Source: Marinobacter persicus (lineage in GTDB: Bacteria; Pseudomonadota; Gammaproteobacteria; Pseudomonadales; Oleiphilaceae). From it: a stretch of 64,000 nucleotides of DNA. The stretch is from positions 124,001-188,000 of the forward strand of contig NZ_FOSC01000005.1 of NCBI RefSeq assembly GCF_900114155.1, in the 5' to 3' direction. Positions 9,044 through 16,949 of the stretch are shown here, piece after piece. Positions within the stretch are counted from its first letter, which is position 1; every line of letters starts with the position of its first letter. The notes beneath the pieces were generated by a model, which saw only the letters and a list, made by a program, of their open reading frames with translations, had not been told where the DNA came from and ran no database searches. Position numbers and translations under genes: made by a program.

Positions 9044-9988
9044 ATGCACTCACCCTGGCTGATCGGCATTGATCTGGGCGGGACCAAAATCGAAGTCATC
9101 CTGCTGGACCAGGGCCGCCGGGAACATTTCCGGCATCGCGTGCCGACCCCGCAAGGCGATTATCCGGCGATCCTGGCAACGATTCAGCAATTGGTTCGGA
9201 GCGCTGAGCAACTGGCCGGTTATCCGGGTGTTCCCGTGGGGGTGGGCATACCCGGCAGCGTGTCCGGTGTGACAGGAAAGGTGAAGAACTCCAATTCCTT
9301 GTGCCTGAATGGCCAGAACCTGCCGGCGGATTTGTCATCGTCCCTGGGACGGAAGGTCACGGTCACCAATGACGCCGACTGCCTGGCGCTGTCGGAAGCC
9401 ATGGATGGTGCCGGGCGGGGCGAGGGAGTGGTGTTCGCCGCCATTCTGGGTACCGGCTGTGGCTCTGGCATCAGTGTGGACGGTCGCCTCCTGAGCGGGC
9501 CCAATGGCGTGGCCGGTGAGTGGGGGCACAACCCATTACCCTGGACGCCCCAGCATGAACTGGATCAGAGGCCCTGTTTTTGTGGCCAGACGGGGTGCAA
9601 CGAAACCTTCCTGTCCGGTACCGGTCTGGCACGGACTCATCAGCTATTATGGAATCAGGTGTTAACCGCACCGGAGATTGCCCGGGCAGCCCGAGCCGGT
9701 GACCGGCAGGCGGGAGATACCATGGAAACGTACCTGGAGCATCTGGCCCGGGGGCTGGCAGGCGTGATCAATTTGCTGGACCCGGATGTCATTGTGCTGG
9801 GCGGAGGGGTGAGCAACCTGCCGGAGCTCTACCATCGGTTACCGGAACGGCTGCCCTGCTATGTGTTTGGCGGCGAATGCAGCACCCCCATTCGTCAGGC
9901 CGTGCACGGTGATTCCAGCGGCGTACGCGGGGCTGCCTGGCTGGCAGCCGGTTCTGAAACTGGTAACGGAGGTTCTTCATGCCCCTGA
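9044..9988 (+). CDS. ROK-family sugar kinase (fructokinase / N-acetylglucosamine kinase type)
   Basis: 314 residues. The ATP-binding phosphate-1 motif IDLGGTKIE is at 9-17, and the ROK zinc motif CFCGQTGCNE is near 184-193. The adjacent EWGHNPLP block (near 164) supplies the sugar-binding Glu-x-Gly-His. Family members phosphorylate fructose, mannose or GlcNAc; the pattern is closest to Mak/NagK-type kinases but the sugar cannot be fixed by eye. Start at the ATG after AGGTAGGA. It overlaps the next gene by 10 bases (9979-9988), so the kinase, the DUF2897 peptide and the fructosamine-kinase-like gene form one transcription unit. Confidence 0.9.
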   Translation: MHSPWLIGIDLGGTKIEVILLDQGRREHFRHRVPTPQGDYPAILATIQQLVRSAEQLAGYPGVPVGVGIPGSVSGVTGKVKNSNSLCLNGQNLPADLSSSLGRKVTVTNDADCLALSEAMDGAGRGEGVVFAAILGTGCGSGISVDGRLLSGPNGVAGEWGHNPLPWTPQHELDQRPCFCGQTGCNETFLSGTGLARTHQLLWNQVLTAPEIARAARAGDRQAGDTMETYLEHLARGLAGVINLLDPDVIVLGGGVSNLPELYHRLPERLPCYVFGGECSTPIRQAVHGDSSGVRGAAWLAAGSETGNGGSSCP

Positions 9989-10161
9989 TTGGTTGGCTGT
10001 TTATTATTGGCGCCCTGGCAATGATTATCGGTAGCCTGTTGCTGTTGCGCGACAACGCCAACAGCAAAATTCCCCCGGATAAGCTTGAGAAAATCCGGGA
10101 GCGCAAGGCTGAGGCCGAGCAGGAGGATGAACGGGAAAAACGCGAACAAGACGACTGGTGA
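9979..10161 (+). CDS. DUF2897-type small membrane protein
   Basis: 60 residues. One N-terminal membrane helix (about 4-24, GWLFIIGALAMIIGSLLLL) is followed by a strongly charged Lys/Glu-rich tail that should be cytoplasmic and probably helical. The layout matches the DUF2897 family. Function unknown. A GGAGG site (9968-9972) lies 6 bases before the ATG, inside the end of the ROK kinase gene, which indicates translational coupling. Its stop overlaps a possible GTG start of the following gene. Confidence 0.8.
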   Translation: MPLIGWLFIIGALAMIIGSLLLLRDNANSKIPPDKLEKIRERKAEAEQEDEREKREQDDW

Positions 10162-10172
10162 AAGGTTTTCCC

Positions 10173-10934
10173 ATGTTTTGCAAAGCCAACACCTCGCCAT
10201 TTCCGGACGCGCTGGAGCGAGAGGCGGAAGGGCTCCGGCTGTTACGTTCAGCACTGACAAAAATCGACTGTCCGCGCGTCGGTGTGCCGGAGGTGGTCTC
10301 CGTGAATCGCCAGGAACTGGTTCTACCGGAAATTGACGCGCGCGCGGCGACGCCTTCGCTGATGGCGGCCCTGGGGGAGGGGCTGGCGTATCTGCATCGG
10401 TTACCCGGGCAGCAATACGGTTTCGGGCGTGATAACTATATTGGCCTGTCGCCCCAGAAAAACCGCTGGAGTGACAACTGGGGTGAATTTTTCCGGCATG
10501 ATCGCCTTGAGTACCAGATAAGCCGCATACAGAACGATCCGGTACGAAAGGAGTTCGAACAGGTACTGGCCCGCAGTGGTGACAGGTTGGAAGCGTTTCT
10601 GAACCAGGAATGTGATCGGCCCAGCCTGTTGCATGGCGACTTATGGGCGGGCAATGCGTTGTTCGATGATCAGAAAGCCTGGCTGATTGATCCTGCGGTG
10701 TATTATGGAGACCGGGAAGCGGACCTGGCGATGACCGAATTCTTCGGCGGCTTCAGTCCGTCGTTCTACCAGGCTTACGACAACATCTGGCCACGAACCC
10801 CTTTCTATCCCCGGAAGCGGGATATCTACAACCTGTACCACGCCCTGAACCATTACAACCTGTTTGGTGGTGGCTATCTTGGCCAATGCCGACAACTGCT
10901 GCTAAATTTGGAAGCCACGCTCACTTCGACGTAA
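10173..10934 (+). CDS. Fructosamine kinase family protein, short N-terminus
   Basis: 253 residues from the ATG at 10173 (AAAGG 7 bases upstream); a GTG at 10158 would add five residues. It has the aminoglycoside-phosphotransferase-like catalytic motif LLHGDLWAGN (His-Gly-Asp...Asn) near 155 and the metal-binding DPAVYYGDRE block near 176, both hallmarks of fructosamine-3-kinases, which phosphorylate the sugar of glycated amines and trigger deglycation. E. coli YniA has roughly 30 more N-terminal residues forming the first strands of the kinase N-lobe; here the protein begins almost at the ATP-contacting lysine (MFCKANTS). Either a natural short form or a mis-start upstream. Confidence 0.85.
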   Translation: MFCKANTSPFPDALEREAEGLRLLRSALTKIDCPRVGVPEVVSVNRQELVLPEIDARAATPSLMAALGEGLAYLHRLPGQQYGFGRDNYIGLSPQKNRWSDNWGEFFRHDRLEYQISRIQNDPVRKEFEQVLARSGDRLEAFLNQECDRPSLLHGDLWAGNALFDDQKAWLIDPAVYYGDREADLAMTEFFGGFSPSFYQAYDNIWPRTPFYPRKRDIYNLYHALNHYNLFGGGYLGQCRQLLLNLEATLTST

Positions 10935-10966
10935 TCTCATACCTACCCAGGCAATCAGGAGCCGCC

Positions 10967-12274
10967 ATGATCAAGGATCTGACCCTTCATAATCGCCGGC
11001 ACCAGATCATTCGCGCGATCGAACACAACGACCGTGATCTGAGCACTGCCGACCGGCAACAGAAATACGACATCATGGCCGAGTCTCCCTATGACTTTTT
11101 CCGTGGGACGAGCCACCTGTTCTGGCGGGACATGTTCCATGACTGGCGTTTTTCGCTGTTTGGCGGCGTGCCGGGCAGCCAGACCTGGATACAGGGCGAT
11201 GCGCACCTTTACAACTTCGGTGCCTTTGCCAATCGTGACGGAGACGTGATCTACGGGCTGGATGATTTTGACGATGCCGTGGTCAGCGACTACCAGTATG
11301 ACCTTTGGCGGCTGGCTGTCAGCCTTGTACTGGACACCCGGGCCAACGGTCACTTTGAGGATTCTGACTGCCTGGATGCGCTGGAGGTCATGGCGGAAGC
11401 CTATTTGTCCGCCGCCACCAGCTATCAGGAAAACGACCTGGACAAGGAGGTGCATTTCACCCGGAAAACCGCTGAAAAGCCGCTTAAAAAATTCCTGAAA
11501 AAAGTGGATAAAAAGAAAGGCCGGGACCAAATGCTGGGCAAGTGGACCCGTGTCCAGAAAAACGGTAAGCGGGTCTTTGAGACAAGCCTGTCTGAATTAC
11601 GTCGTCTGTCACCACAGGGACGCAAACGTTTTATCGAGGCTTTCGACACCTATCGTGCCGCCAGGGAGGAAGCGGGCAACGGGGTTTTCCAGCTCAAGGA
11701 TGTGGCTCGCCGGTTAGGCGCCGGCACCGGTTCGTTTGGCACCTTACGCTATTACGCTTTGATCGAAGACGGGGAGAATAACGCGGAGGACGATATCATT
11801 CTGGACATCAAGGAGCAGGGCGGCCCGGCCCTGTTGCTGGCCATGTCGGAAGAAGAGCGGGAAGCCTACCGCAACGCCTACCCGAACGAGGGTGAGCGGC
11901 ATGCCCAGGCGTTCCGAGCCCTGGCCGAACATCCGGACCAGTACCTCGGCTGGCTGGAGCTGGATGGCAAGGTATTTTCCGTGCGTGAACGTTCTCCGTT
12001 CAAGGACGACTTCGACACCACCCGGCTCACCAAGAAAGGTCATCTGAAGAAAATGGCCACAACCTGGGGGGAAGTGCTGGCTACCGAACACAAGCGCGCC
12101 AGCCGCTGCCTGAATCCTGAAAATGCCTTCCTGTTCGAGGAAACCCTCGCCCGTCTGACTTTCAAGCGTGAAGGTGAGTTTGCCCGCCTCATTCAGGCCA
12201 TCGCCATACACTACAGTGAGTGTGTGGAGCGGGATTATCAGTGCTTTGTCGAGGCGTTCATGAACCCGGTTTGA
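10967..12274 (+). CDS. DUF2252 family protein (predicted kinase-like fold)
   Basis: 435 residues from the ATG at 10967, chosen for the AGGAG at 10957-10961; the frame is open farther back into the previous gene but without a ribosome site. DUF2252 signatures are clear: YDFFRGTSHLFWRD near 40, QGDAHLYNFG near 77 (a His-Gly-Asp-like catalytic loop) and LDDFDDAVVSDYQYDLWRLA near 100. The family is distantly related to kinases and aminoglycoside phosphotransferases, and its substrate is unknown. Its position 32 bases after a fructosamine-kinase-like gene puts three sugar- or small-molecule-kinase-type proteins in a row. Confidence 0.87.
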   Translation: MIKDLTLHNRRHQIIRAIEHNDRDLSTADRQQKYDIMAESPYDFFRGTSHLFWRDMFHDWRFSLFGGVPGSQTWIQGDAHLYNFGAFANRDGDVIYGLDDFDDAVVSDYQYDLWRLAVSLVLDTRANGHFEDSDCLDALEVMAEAYLSAATSYQENDLDKEVHFTRKTAEKPLKKFLKKVDKKKGRDQMLGKWTRVQKNGKRVFETSLSELRRLSPQGRKRFIEAFDTYRAAREEAGNGVFQLKDVARRLGAGTGSFGTLRYYALIEDGENNAEDDIILDIKEQGGPALLLAMSEEEREAYRNAYPNEGERHAQAFRALAEHPDQYLGWLELDGKVFSVRERSPFKDDFDTTRLTKKGHLKKMATTWGEVLATEHKRASRCLNPENAFLFEETLARLTFKREGEFARLIQAIAIHYSECVERDYQCFVEAFMNPV

Positions 12275-12290
12275 CGGTCGTTGCCAAACG

Positions 12291-12332
12291 AAAAAAGCCA
12301 GCTCTTTGCGGTTTCCCGTAAGTGGCTGGCTT
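12291..12332 (-). terminator. Intrinsic terminator of tRNA-Val
   Basis: Read on the minus strand, the arms AAGCCAGC (12332-12325) and GCTGGCTT (12302-12295) enclose a 22-base loop and run into a T tract (12296-12291). It lies 13 bases beyond the tRNA CCA end. It also sits just after the DUF2252 stop on the other strand. Confidence 0.75.
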
Positions 12333-12345
12333 CTCTCACAAATTC

Positions 12346-12422
<77 letters not shown>

Positions 12423-12440
12423 GTGTTTCAACGGGGTGGA

Positions 12441-12469
12441 AATATACGGATTTCGGCTGGGGTGGTCAA
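12441..12469 (-). promoter_or_regulatory. Sigma-70 promoter of tRNA-Val
   Basis: On the minus strand, the -35 box TTGACC (12469-12464) and the -10 box TATATT (12446-12441) are separated by exactly 17 bases. They are followed by a GC-rich discriminator typical of stable-RNA promoters, and the tRNA begins about 19 bases after the -10 box. Confidence 0.7.
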
Positions 12470-12573
12470 CTGTTGGCGTGGAAATTTTTACAGGCGGCTG
12501 ATCAAGTGGCGCGCAGGGTGTAGGATAGCCTCATTCACTTTCCGTCGAGCGACTTCAACAGGGACTTTGCAGC

Positions 12574-12990
12574 ATGCGCTATCTGCAGTTTTTCAATCGC
12601 CGTTTGCGCCGGGTTCGGGAAATCTCCCGCTTATCGGTAGCGGATGTGGCCGAGATGTGCGCAGTGGATGAAGCGCAGGTGCGTAGCTGGGAGGCGCTGG
12701 ACGCCCGCCAGCGAACTTATCCCGGTGTGGGTGAGTTGCTGGACCTGTGCCTGAAGACGGATACACCCCTTGAATACCTGCTCGACGTGGATGCCGATGT
12801 GGAAACCGGGCAGCTGGAATTGCCCGGGCTGGCATTCAGTCGCAGTGATGATCTGTCGGTGGCGCTCAGCGAGCTGGAGCAGGAAATTGATCGGGTCAGG
12901 CTGACCGAGGAGGAAACGGAACTGTTACGCCGGTTCCGCCGCAGTGACAGCGATAACCGGCGCATGGTGTTGCAGTTGCTCAGGCGCTGA
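12574..12990 (+). CDS. XRE-like helix-turn-helix protein
   Basis: 138 residues. The N-terminal region (about 14-65) fits a Cro/CI-type HTH: RLSVADVAEMCAVDE then VRSWEALD, the recognition-helix pattern seen in XRE regulators. The C-terminal half is highly charged and helical (SELEQEIDRVRLTEEETELLRRFRR), possibly a dimerisation coiled coil. No ligand domain. It is convergent with galU, 11 bases apart. Target genes unknown. Confidence 0.75.
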   Translation: MRYLQFFNRRLRRVREISRLSVADVAEMCAVDEAQVRSWEALDARQRTYPGVGELLDLCLKTDTPLEYLLDVDADVETGQLELPGLAFSRSDDLSVALSELEQEIDRVRLTEEETELLRRFRRSDSDNRRMVLQLLRR

Positions 12991-13001
12991 AAAGGCCTCT
13001 C

Positions 13002-13838
13002 TTATTTGCCTTTCTTGTAAACATTCTCATAGACGTAATTGGTGGCTTCCACAAAGCCGTCAATGCTACCGCAGTCAAACCGCTGTCCCTTGAACTGGTA
13101 AGCGAGCACGCAGCCGTTTTTCGCCTGTTCAAGCAGGGCGTCGGTGATCTGAACCTCACCATTTTTGCCCGGCGGCGTGTTTTCGATGATGTCGAAAATA
13201 TCCGGTGTCAGGATGTAGCGGCCAATGATCGCCAGGTTGCTGGGCGCGTCTTCCGGGGCCGGTTTCTCCACCATGTCGGTGATCCGGTACAGGCCGTCTT
13301 TCATGGACTCGCCGGCAATCACGCCGTATTTGTGGGTTTCATTTTCAGGTACTTCTTCAATCGCGACAATGGAGCAGCGGAACTGGTTATACAGTTTCAC
13401 CATTTGTGTCAGAACACCGTCTTCCCCCTCCGGCGCCACGCAGAAGTCGTCTGCCAGCACGACCGCGAACGGGCTGTCGCCCATCAGGTTACGGCCGGTG
13501 AGGATGGCATGGCCCAGGCCTTTCATTTCGTTCTGACGAGTGAAGGCGAAGGTGTTGTTGTCGATCAGTTCGCGGATGGAGGTCAGAAGGCCTTCCTTGC
13601 CGGTGCCATCAATCTGGTGCTCAAGCTCATAACTGATGTCAAAGTGATCTTCGATCGCACGCTTGCCCCGGCCGGTCACAAAACCGAATTCGTGAATGCC
13701 GGCTTCCGCCGCTTCCTCAACGCCGTATTGCACCAGGGGCTTGTTAACAATAGGCAGGATTTCCTTGGGCATGGCCTTGGTAGCGGGCAGAAAACGGGTG
13801 CCGTAGCCGGCAACAGGGAACAGACACTTCCTGATCAT
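13002..13838 (-). CDS. galU: UTP-glucose-1-phosphate uridylyltransferase
   Basis: 278 residues from the ATG at 13838; the frame is open farther upstream, but AAGGAC precedes this ATG and the family normally starts here (MIRKCLFPVAGYGTRF). The nucleotide-binding motif GYGTRFLPATKAMPKE lies at 11-26, and the LADDF block near 107 supplies the metal-binding aspartate. GalU makes UDP-glucose, the precursor for LPS, capsule and osmolyte sugars and a feed for the UDP-sugar epimerase at 7103. Upstream it is divergent from the prp regulator. Confidence 0.96.
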   Translation of the reverse strand: MIRKCLFPVAGYGTRFLPATKAMPKEILPIVNKPLVQYGVEEAAEAGIHEFGFVTGRGKRAIEDHFDISYELEHQIDGTGKEGLLTSIRELIDNNTFAFTRQNEMKGLGHAILTGRNLMGDSPFAVVLADDFCVAPEGEDGVLTQMVKLYNQFRCSIVAIEEVPENETHKYGVIAGESMKDGLYRITDMVEKPAPEDAPSNLAIIGRYILTPDIFDIIENTPPGKNGEVQITDALLEQAKNGCVLAYQFKGQRFDCGSIDGFVEATNYVYENVYKKGK

Positions 13839-13976
13839 GTAAGAGTCCTTGGTTTTTGATTCGTCGTTACTGAATTTACGCAGTTTACCGGAGATGCCTG
13901 TCCAGTGGGAGGGGCAGGGGCTTTTGTTGGTTATCGCACCTCTATTGTTAGCAAATGGTCCAATCGGGATTTGCAT

Positions 13977-14040
13977 ATTGTTGACAATCGGATGATGGGC
14001 GAGTAATTTTCGATCTATTACAGGACGAATTGTTGACAAC
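13977..14040 (+). promoter_or_regulatory. Promoter and paired operator-like palindromes upstream of gntR-prp operon
   Basis: Two near-identical sites, ATTGTTGACAAT (13977-13988) and ATTGTTGACAAC (14029-14040), each contain the palindrome TTGT-TG-ACAA, which fits the GT...AC half-site style of FadR/FCD-type GntR regulators. The first embeds a -35 box TTGACA (13981-13986) with a -10 box TAATTT (14004-14009) after a 17-base spacer. The second lies downstream of the expected start of transcription and ends 3 bases before the gntR ATG. A weaker relative, TTGTTAGCAA, is at 13945-13954. This arrangement suggests repression of the operon by its own first gene. Confidence 0.6.
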
Positions 14041-14043
14041 TTT

Positions 14044-14724
14044 ATGAACCAACCCTTCACTCCATCTTCCACCCGCGCAGACGAAGCCTTTGATTGTCTG
14101 CAAACGGCGATTGTCACCGGCGAGCTGGCTCCCGGCGAGAAAATCGGCGAACTGGAGCTGTGCACCCGCTTTAACCTGACCCGTGGCCCGCTGCGCGAGG
14201 CACTGGGGCGTCTGGAGTCCCGTGGGCTTCTGGTGCGCCGGCCCCATGCCGGTGTGAAAGTGGTGTCGGTCAGCGCCGAGGAGCTGATGGAGCTGTACCG
14301 TATTCGCGAAGTGATGGAGGGGCTGGCTGCCCGCCAGGCCGCCGAGCGGATGACCGATCAGGAAATCCGGGATCTTCAGATTACCCTCGATAGCCACGAG
14401 AAAATGATTGAAGAGGTAAAAGGCCAGGCCTATTACCAGGCCGAGGGTGACTACGACTTTCATCACCGCATTGCCACCGGCAGCCGCAACACCAAACTGG
14501 CCCAGATGCTGTTGGGCGATCTGTATTACATGGTGCGCATGTACCGCTACCGCCTGAGCACCTCGGCGGGCCGGCCACACATGGCACTGGGCGAACACCG
14601 TCATATTGTCGAGGCCCTGGCCCGGCGCGACGGTGAACTCGCGGAATTTCTGATGAAGCGGCACATCAACGCCGCCCGCCAGAACATCGAGAAAAAATTC
14701 AAAGAAGGCGTTTTAACCATTTAG
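14044..14724 (+). CDS. GntR/FCD-family regulator of the methylcitrate operon
   Basis: 226 residues. A winged HTH occupies about 10-75 (LGELAPGEKIGE-type wing, RGPLREALGRLESRGLL recognition segment). An FCD all-helical ligand domain follows (about 85-220), with metal-type histidines in YDFHHRI, EHRHIVEAL and KRHINAA. It is the first gene of the prp run and resembles the GntR protein heading the Pseudomonas prp cluster; there it would sense a propionate-pathway intermediate such as 2-methylcitrate (inference). No good Shine-Dalgarno is seen near the ATG because the operator-like site occupies that place, so translation may be weak. 30 bases separate it from prpB. Confidence 0.88.
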   Translation: MNQPFTPSSTRADEAFDCLQTAIVTGELAPGEKIGELELCTRFNLTRGPLREALGRLESRGLLVRRPHAGVKVVSVSAEELMELYRIREVMEGLAARQAAERMTDQEIRDLQITLDSHEKMIEEVKGQAYYQAEGDYDFHHRIATGSRNTKLAQMLLGDLYYMVRMYRYRLSTSAGRPHMALGEHRHIVEALARRDGELAEFLMKRHINAARQNIEKKFKEGVLTI

Positions 14725-14754
14725 GTTAACCATTTACTTGGGAGGTAATAAACC

Positions 14755-15642
14755 ATGGCGAACAAACTGTCTCCGGGCGCGCGTTTCCGCAAAGCCCTGC
14801 AGGAAAACCAGCCGCTGCAGATTGTCGGCACCATTAATGCCTACTCTGCCATGATGGCCGAGCGTGTCGGGCACCAGGCCATTTACCTGTCCGGTGGTGG
14901 TGTGGCTAACGCCTCCTACGGCCTGCCGGACCTGGGCATGACCACCATGAACGACGTGGTCGAAGACGTGCGTCGTATCTGCGCGGCGACCGATCTGCCG
15001 CTGCTGGTGGATATCGATACCGGCTGGGGCGGCGCCTTCAACATCGCCCGCACCATCCGTGAAATGGAGCGTGCCGGTGCCGCTGCCGTTCATATTGAAG
15101 ACCAGGTTGCCCAGAAGCGCTGTGGTCACCGCCCGAACAAGGAAATCGTTTCCAAGGAAGAAATGGTTGATCGCGTGAAGGCGGCCGCCGACGCCCGTGA
15201 AGACAAAGACTTCTTCATCATGGCCCGCACCGATGCGTTCCAGAAAGAAGGCCTGGAAGCCGCCATTGATCGCGCCAAGGCCTGTATCGAAGCCGGTGCC
15301 GACGGCATCTTTGCCGAAGCCGTGCACGAACTGTCTGACTACAAGGCGTTCGCCGAAGCCATCGATGCCCCCCTGCTGGCCAACATCACCGAATTCGGTG
15401 CCACTCCGCTGTACAACAAGAAGGAACTGGCCGAAGCCGGTGCCTCCATGGTTCTGTACCCGCTGAGCGCGTTCCGCGCCATGAACAAGGCGGCTTTGAC
15501 CGTGTACCAGAGCATTCTGGACAAGGGTGACCAGAAAGACGTGGTTGACATGATGCAGACCCGTGCAGAATTGTACGATTTCCTGAATTACCACGATTTC
15601 GAGCAGAAACTGGACGAACTGTTCGCCCAGAAAAAAGACTGA
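14755..15642 (+). CDS. prpB: 2-Methylisocitrate lyase
   Basis: 295 residues. The isocitrate-lyase superfamily signature KRCGH has its catalytic cysteine at 123, and [10 protein letters not shown] (84-93) provides the Mg-binding aspartates. PrpB splits 2-methylisocitrate into pyruvate and succinate, the last step of propionate breakdown. A strong GGGAGG site lies 9 bases before the ATG. Second gene of the operon. Confidence 0.97.
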   Translation: MANKLSPGARFRKALQENQPLQIVGTINAYSAMMAERVGHQAIYLSGGGVANASYGLPDLGMTTMNDVVEDVRRICAATDLPLLVDIDTGWGGAFNIARTIREMERAGAAAVHIEDQVAQKRCGHRPNKEIVSKEEMVDRVKAAADAREDKDFFIMARTDAFQKEGLEAAIDRAKACIEAGADGIFAEAVHELSDYKAFAEAIDAPLLANITEFGATPLYNKKELAEAGASMVLYPLSAFRAMNKAALTVYQSILDKGDQKDVVDMMQTRAELYDFLNYHDFEQKLDELFAQKKD

Positions 15643-15738
15643 ACCGATGAAAGGGGGAGGCTCCGCAGAGGGCACCCCTGGTAACCAAACCCAAGCCAAC
15701 TTTAACAACACCAAAAACTGCATTAATGGGAGATGATC

Positions 15739-16872
15739 ATGGCTGAAGCAAAAAAACTCGGTGGTGCTGGTCTGCGTGGCCAGGTAGCTGGTGAAACGGC
15801 CCTGTGTACCGTGGGTAAAACCGGTGCCGGCCTGACCTACCGTGGATATGACATCAACGTACTGGCTGACAATGCCCAGTTCGAAGAAGTGGCTTACCTG
15901 CTGCTGCGCGGCAAACTGCCGAACCGTCAGGAACTGGACGAGTACAAGGCAAAGCTGAAGGCGAACCGCGAGCTGCCGGAAGCCCTGCGTACCGTTCTGG
16001 AGCAGATTCCCAAAAACGCCCATCCGATGGACGTGATGCGTACCGGTTGCTCCATGCTGGGTAACCTGGAAACCGAGGAAGATTTCAGCCAGCAGGACGA
16101 CAAGATCGACCGTATGCTGGCGGTATTCCCGGCCATCATTACCTACTGGTACCGCTTCGCCAACGAAGGCGTGCGTATCGATACCGCCAACACTGAGTGT
16201 GATTCCATCGGCGGCGTGTTCCTCGAGCTGCTGCACGGCAAGAAGCCGAACGAGCTGCACGAGCAGGTGATGAACGTATCCCTGATCCTGTACGCGGAGC
16301 ACGAGTTCAACGCCTCTACCTTCACCGCTCGCGTGTGTGCTTCCACCCTGTCTGACATCCACAGCTGCGTGACCGGCGCCATTGGCTCCCTGCGTGGCCC
16401 GCTGCACGGCGGCGCCAACGAAATGGCCATGGAGCTGATCCAGAAGTTCAACAGCCCGGAAGAGGCCGAAGAAGGCCTGATGGGCATGCTGGAGCGCAAG
16501 GAAAAGATCATGGGCTTCGGCCACGCGATCTACAGCGAATCCGATCCGCGCAACGCCATCATCAAGAAGTGGGCCGAGAAGCTGTCCCAGGAAGTGGGCG
16601 ACACCGTGCTGTACCCGGTTTCCGTTCGCTGCGAGGAAGTCATGTGGCGCGAGAAGAAGCTGTTCTGTAACGCCGACTTCTTCCACGCTTCTGCCTATCA
16701 CTTCATGGGCATCCCGACCCAGCTGTTTACACCCATCTTCGTGATGTCCCGTGTATCCGGCTGGACTGCCCACGTGAAAGAGCAGCGCGCCAACAACCGC
16801 ATCATCCGCCCGAGCGCCGACTACACCGGCCCGGACCACGCGGAATGGCAGCCGATTGACGAGCGTTCTTAA
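15739..16872 (+). CDS. prpC: 2-Methylcitrate synthase
   Basis: 377 residues from the ATG at 15739; an ATG at 15733 overlaps the ribosome site GGGAGA (15728-15733) and is less likely. Citrate-synthase fold: the GPLHGGANE segment carries the catalytic histidine, MGFGHAIY the second, and the DPR segment follows shortly after. It condenses propionyl-CoA with oxaloacetate. The order prpB-prpC is standard. A 701-codon open frame on the other strand across prpB and prpC is a compositional shadow. Confidence 0.97.
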   Translation: MAEAKKLGGAGLRGQVAGETALCTVGKTGAGLTYRGYDINVLADNAQFEEVAYLLLRGKLPNRQELDEYKAKLKANRELPEALRTVLEQIPKNAHPMDVMRTGCSMLGNLETEEDFSQQDDKIDRMLAVFPAIITYWYRFANEGVRIDTANTECDSIGGVFLELLHGKKPNELHEQVMNVSLILYAEHEFNASTFTARVCASTLSDIHSCVTGAIGSLRGPLHGGANEMAMELIQKFNSPEEAEEGLMGMLERKEKIMGFGHAIYSESDPRNAIIKKWAEKLSQEVGDTVLYPVSVRCEEVMWREKKLFCNADFFHASAYHFMGIPTQLFTPIFVMSRVSGWTAHVKEQRANNRIIRPSADYTGPDHAEWQPIDERS

Positions 16873-16884
16873 GACGTTCTTTTA

Positions 16885-16919
16885 GCCACGGAATCCGCAT
16901 CCCCTGTGGATTCCGTGGC
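16885..16919. repeat. Inverted repeat between prpC and acnD
   Basis: GCCACGGAATCC (16885-16896) and its exact reverse complement (16908-16919) flank an 11-base loop. There is no T-run, so it is more a dispersed palindromic repeat than a terminator. The arm is the same 12-mer that forms the outer end of the larger palindrome after acnD (19586-19775). Confidence 0.8.
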
Positions 16920-16949
16920 AAATTAAGCCTTCCAAGAGATTTCTAAACC

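Noticed and set aside
14734..16839. A 701-codon open frame on the minus strand across prpB and prpC
   Set aside because: It is a shadow of two strongly biased, GC-rich genes. Its translation is rich in His, Val, Gly and Gln with no recognisable domain, and both plus-strand genes are certain.
16885..16919. Intrinsic terminator after prpC
   Set aside because: The hairpin has no T-run on either strand, and the operon continues into acnD, so it was called a repeat.
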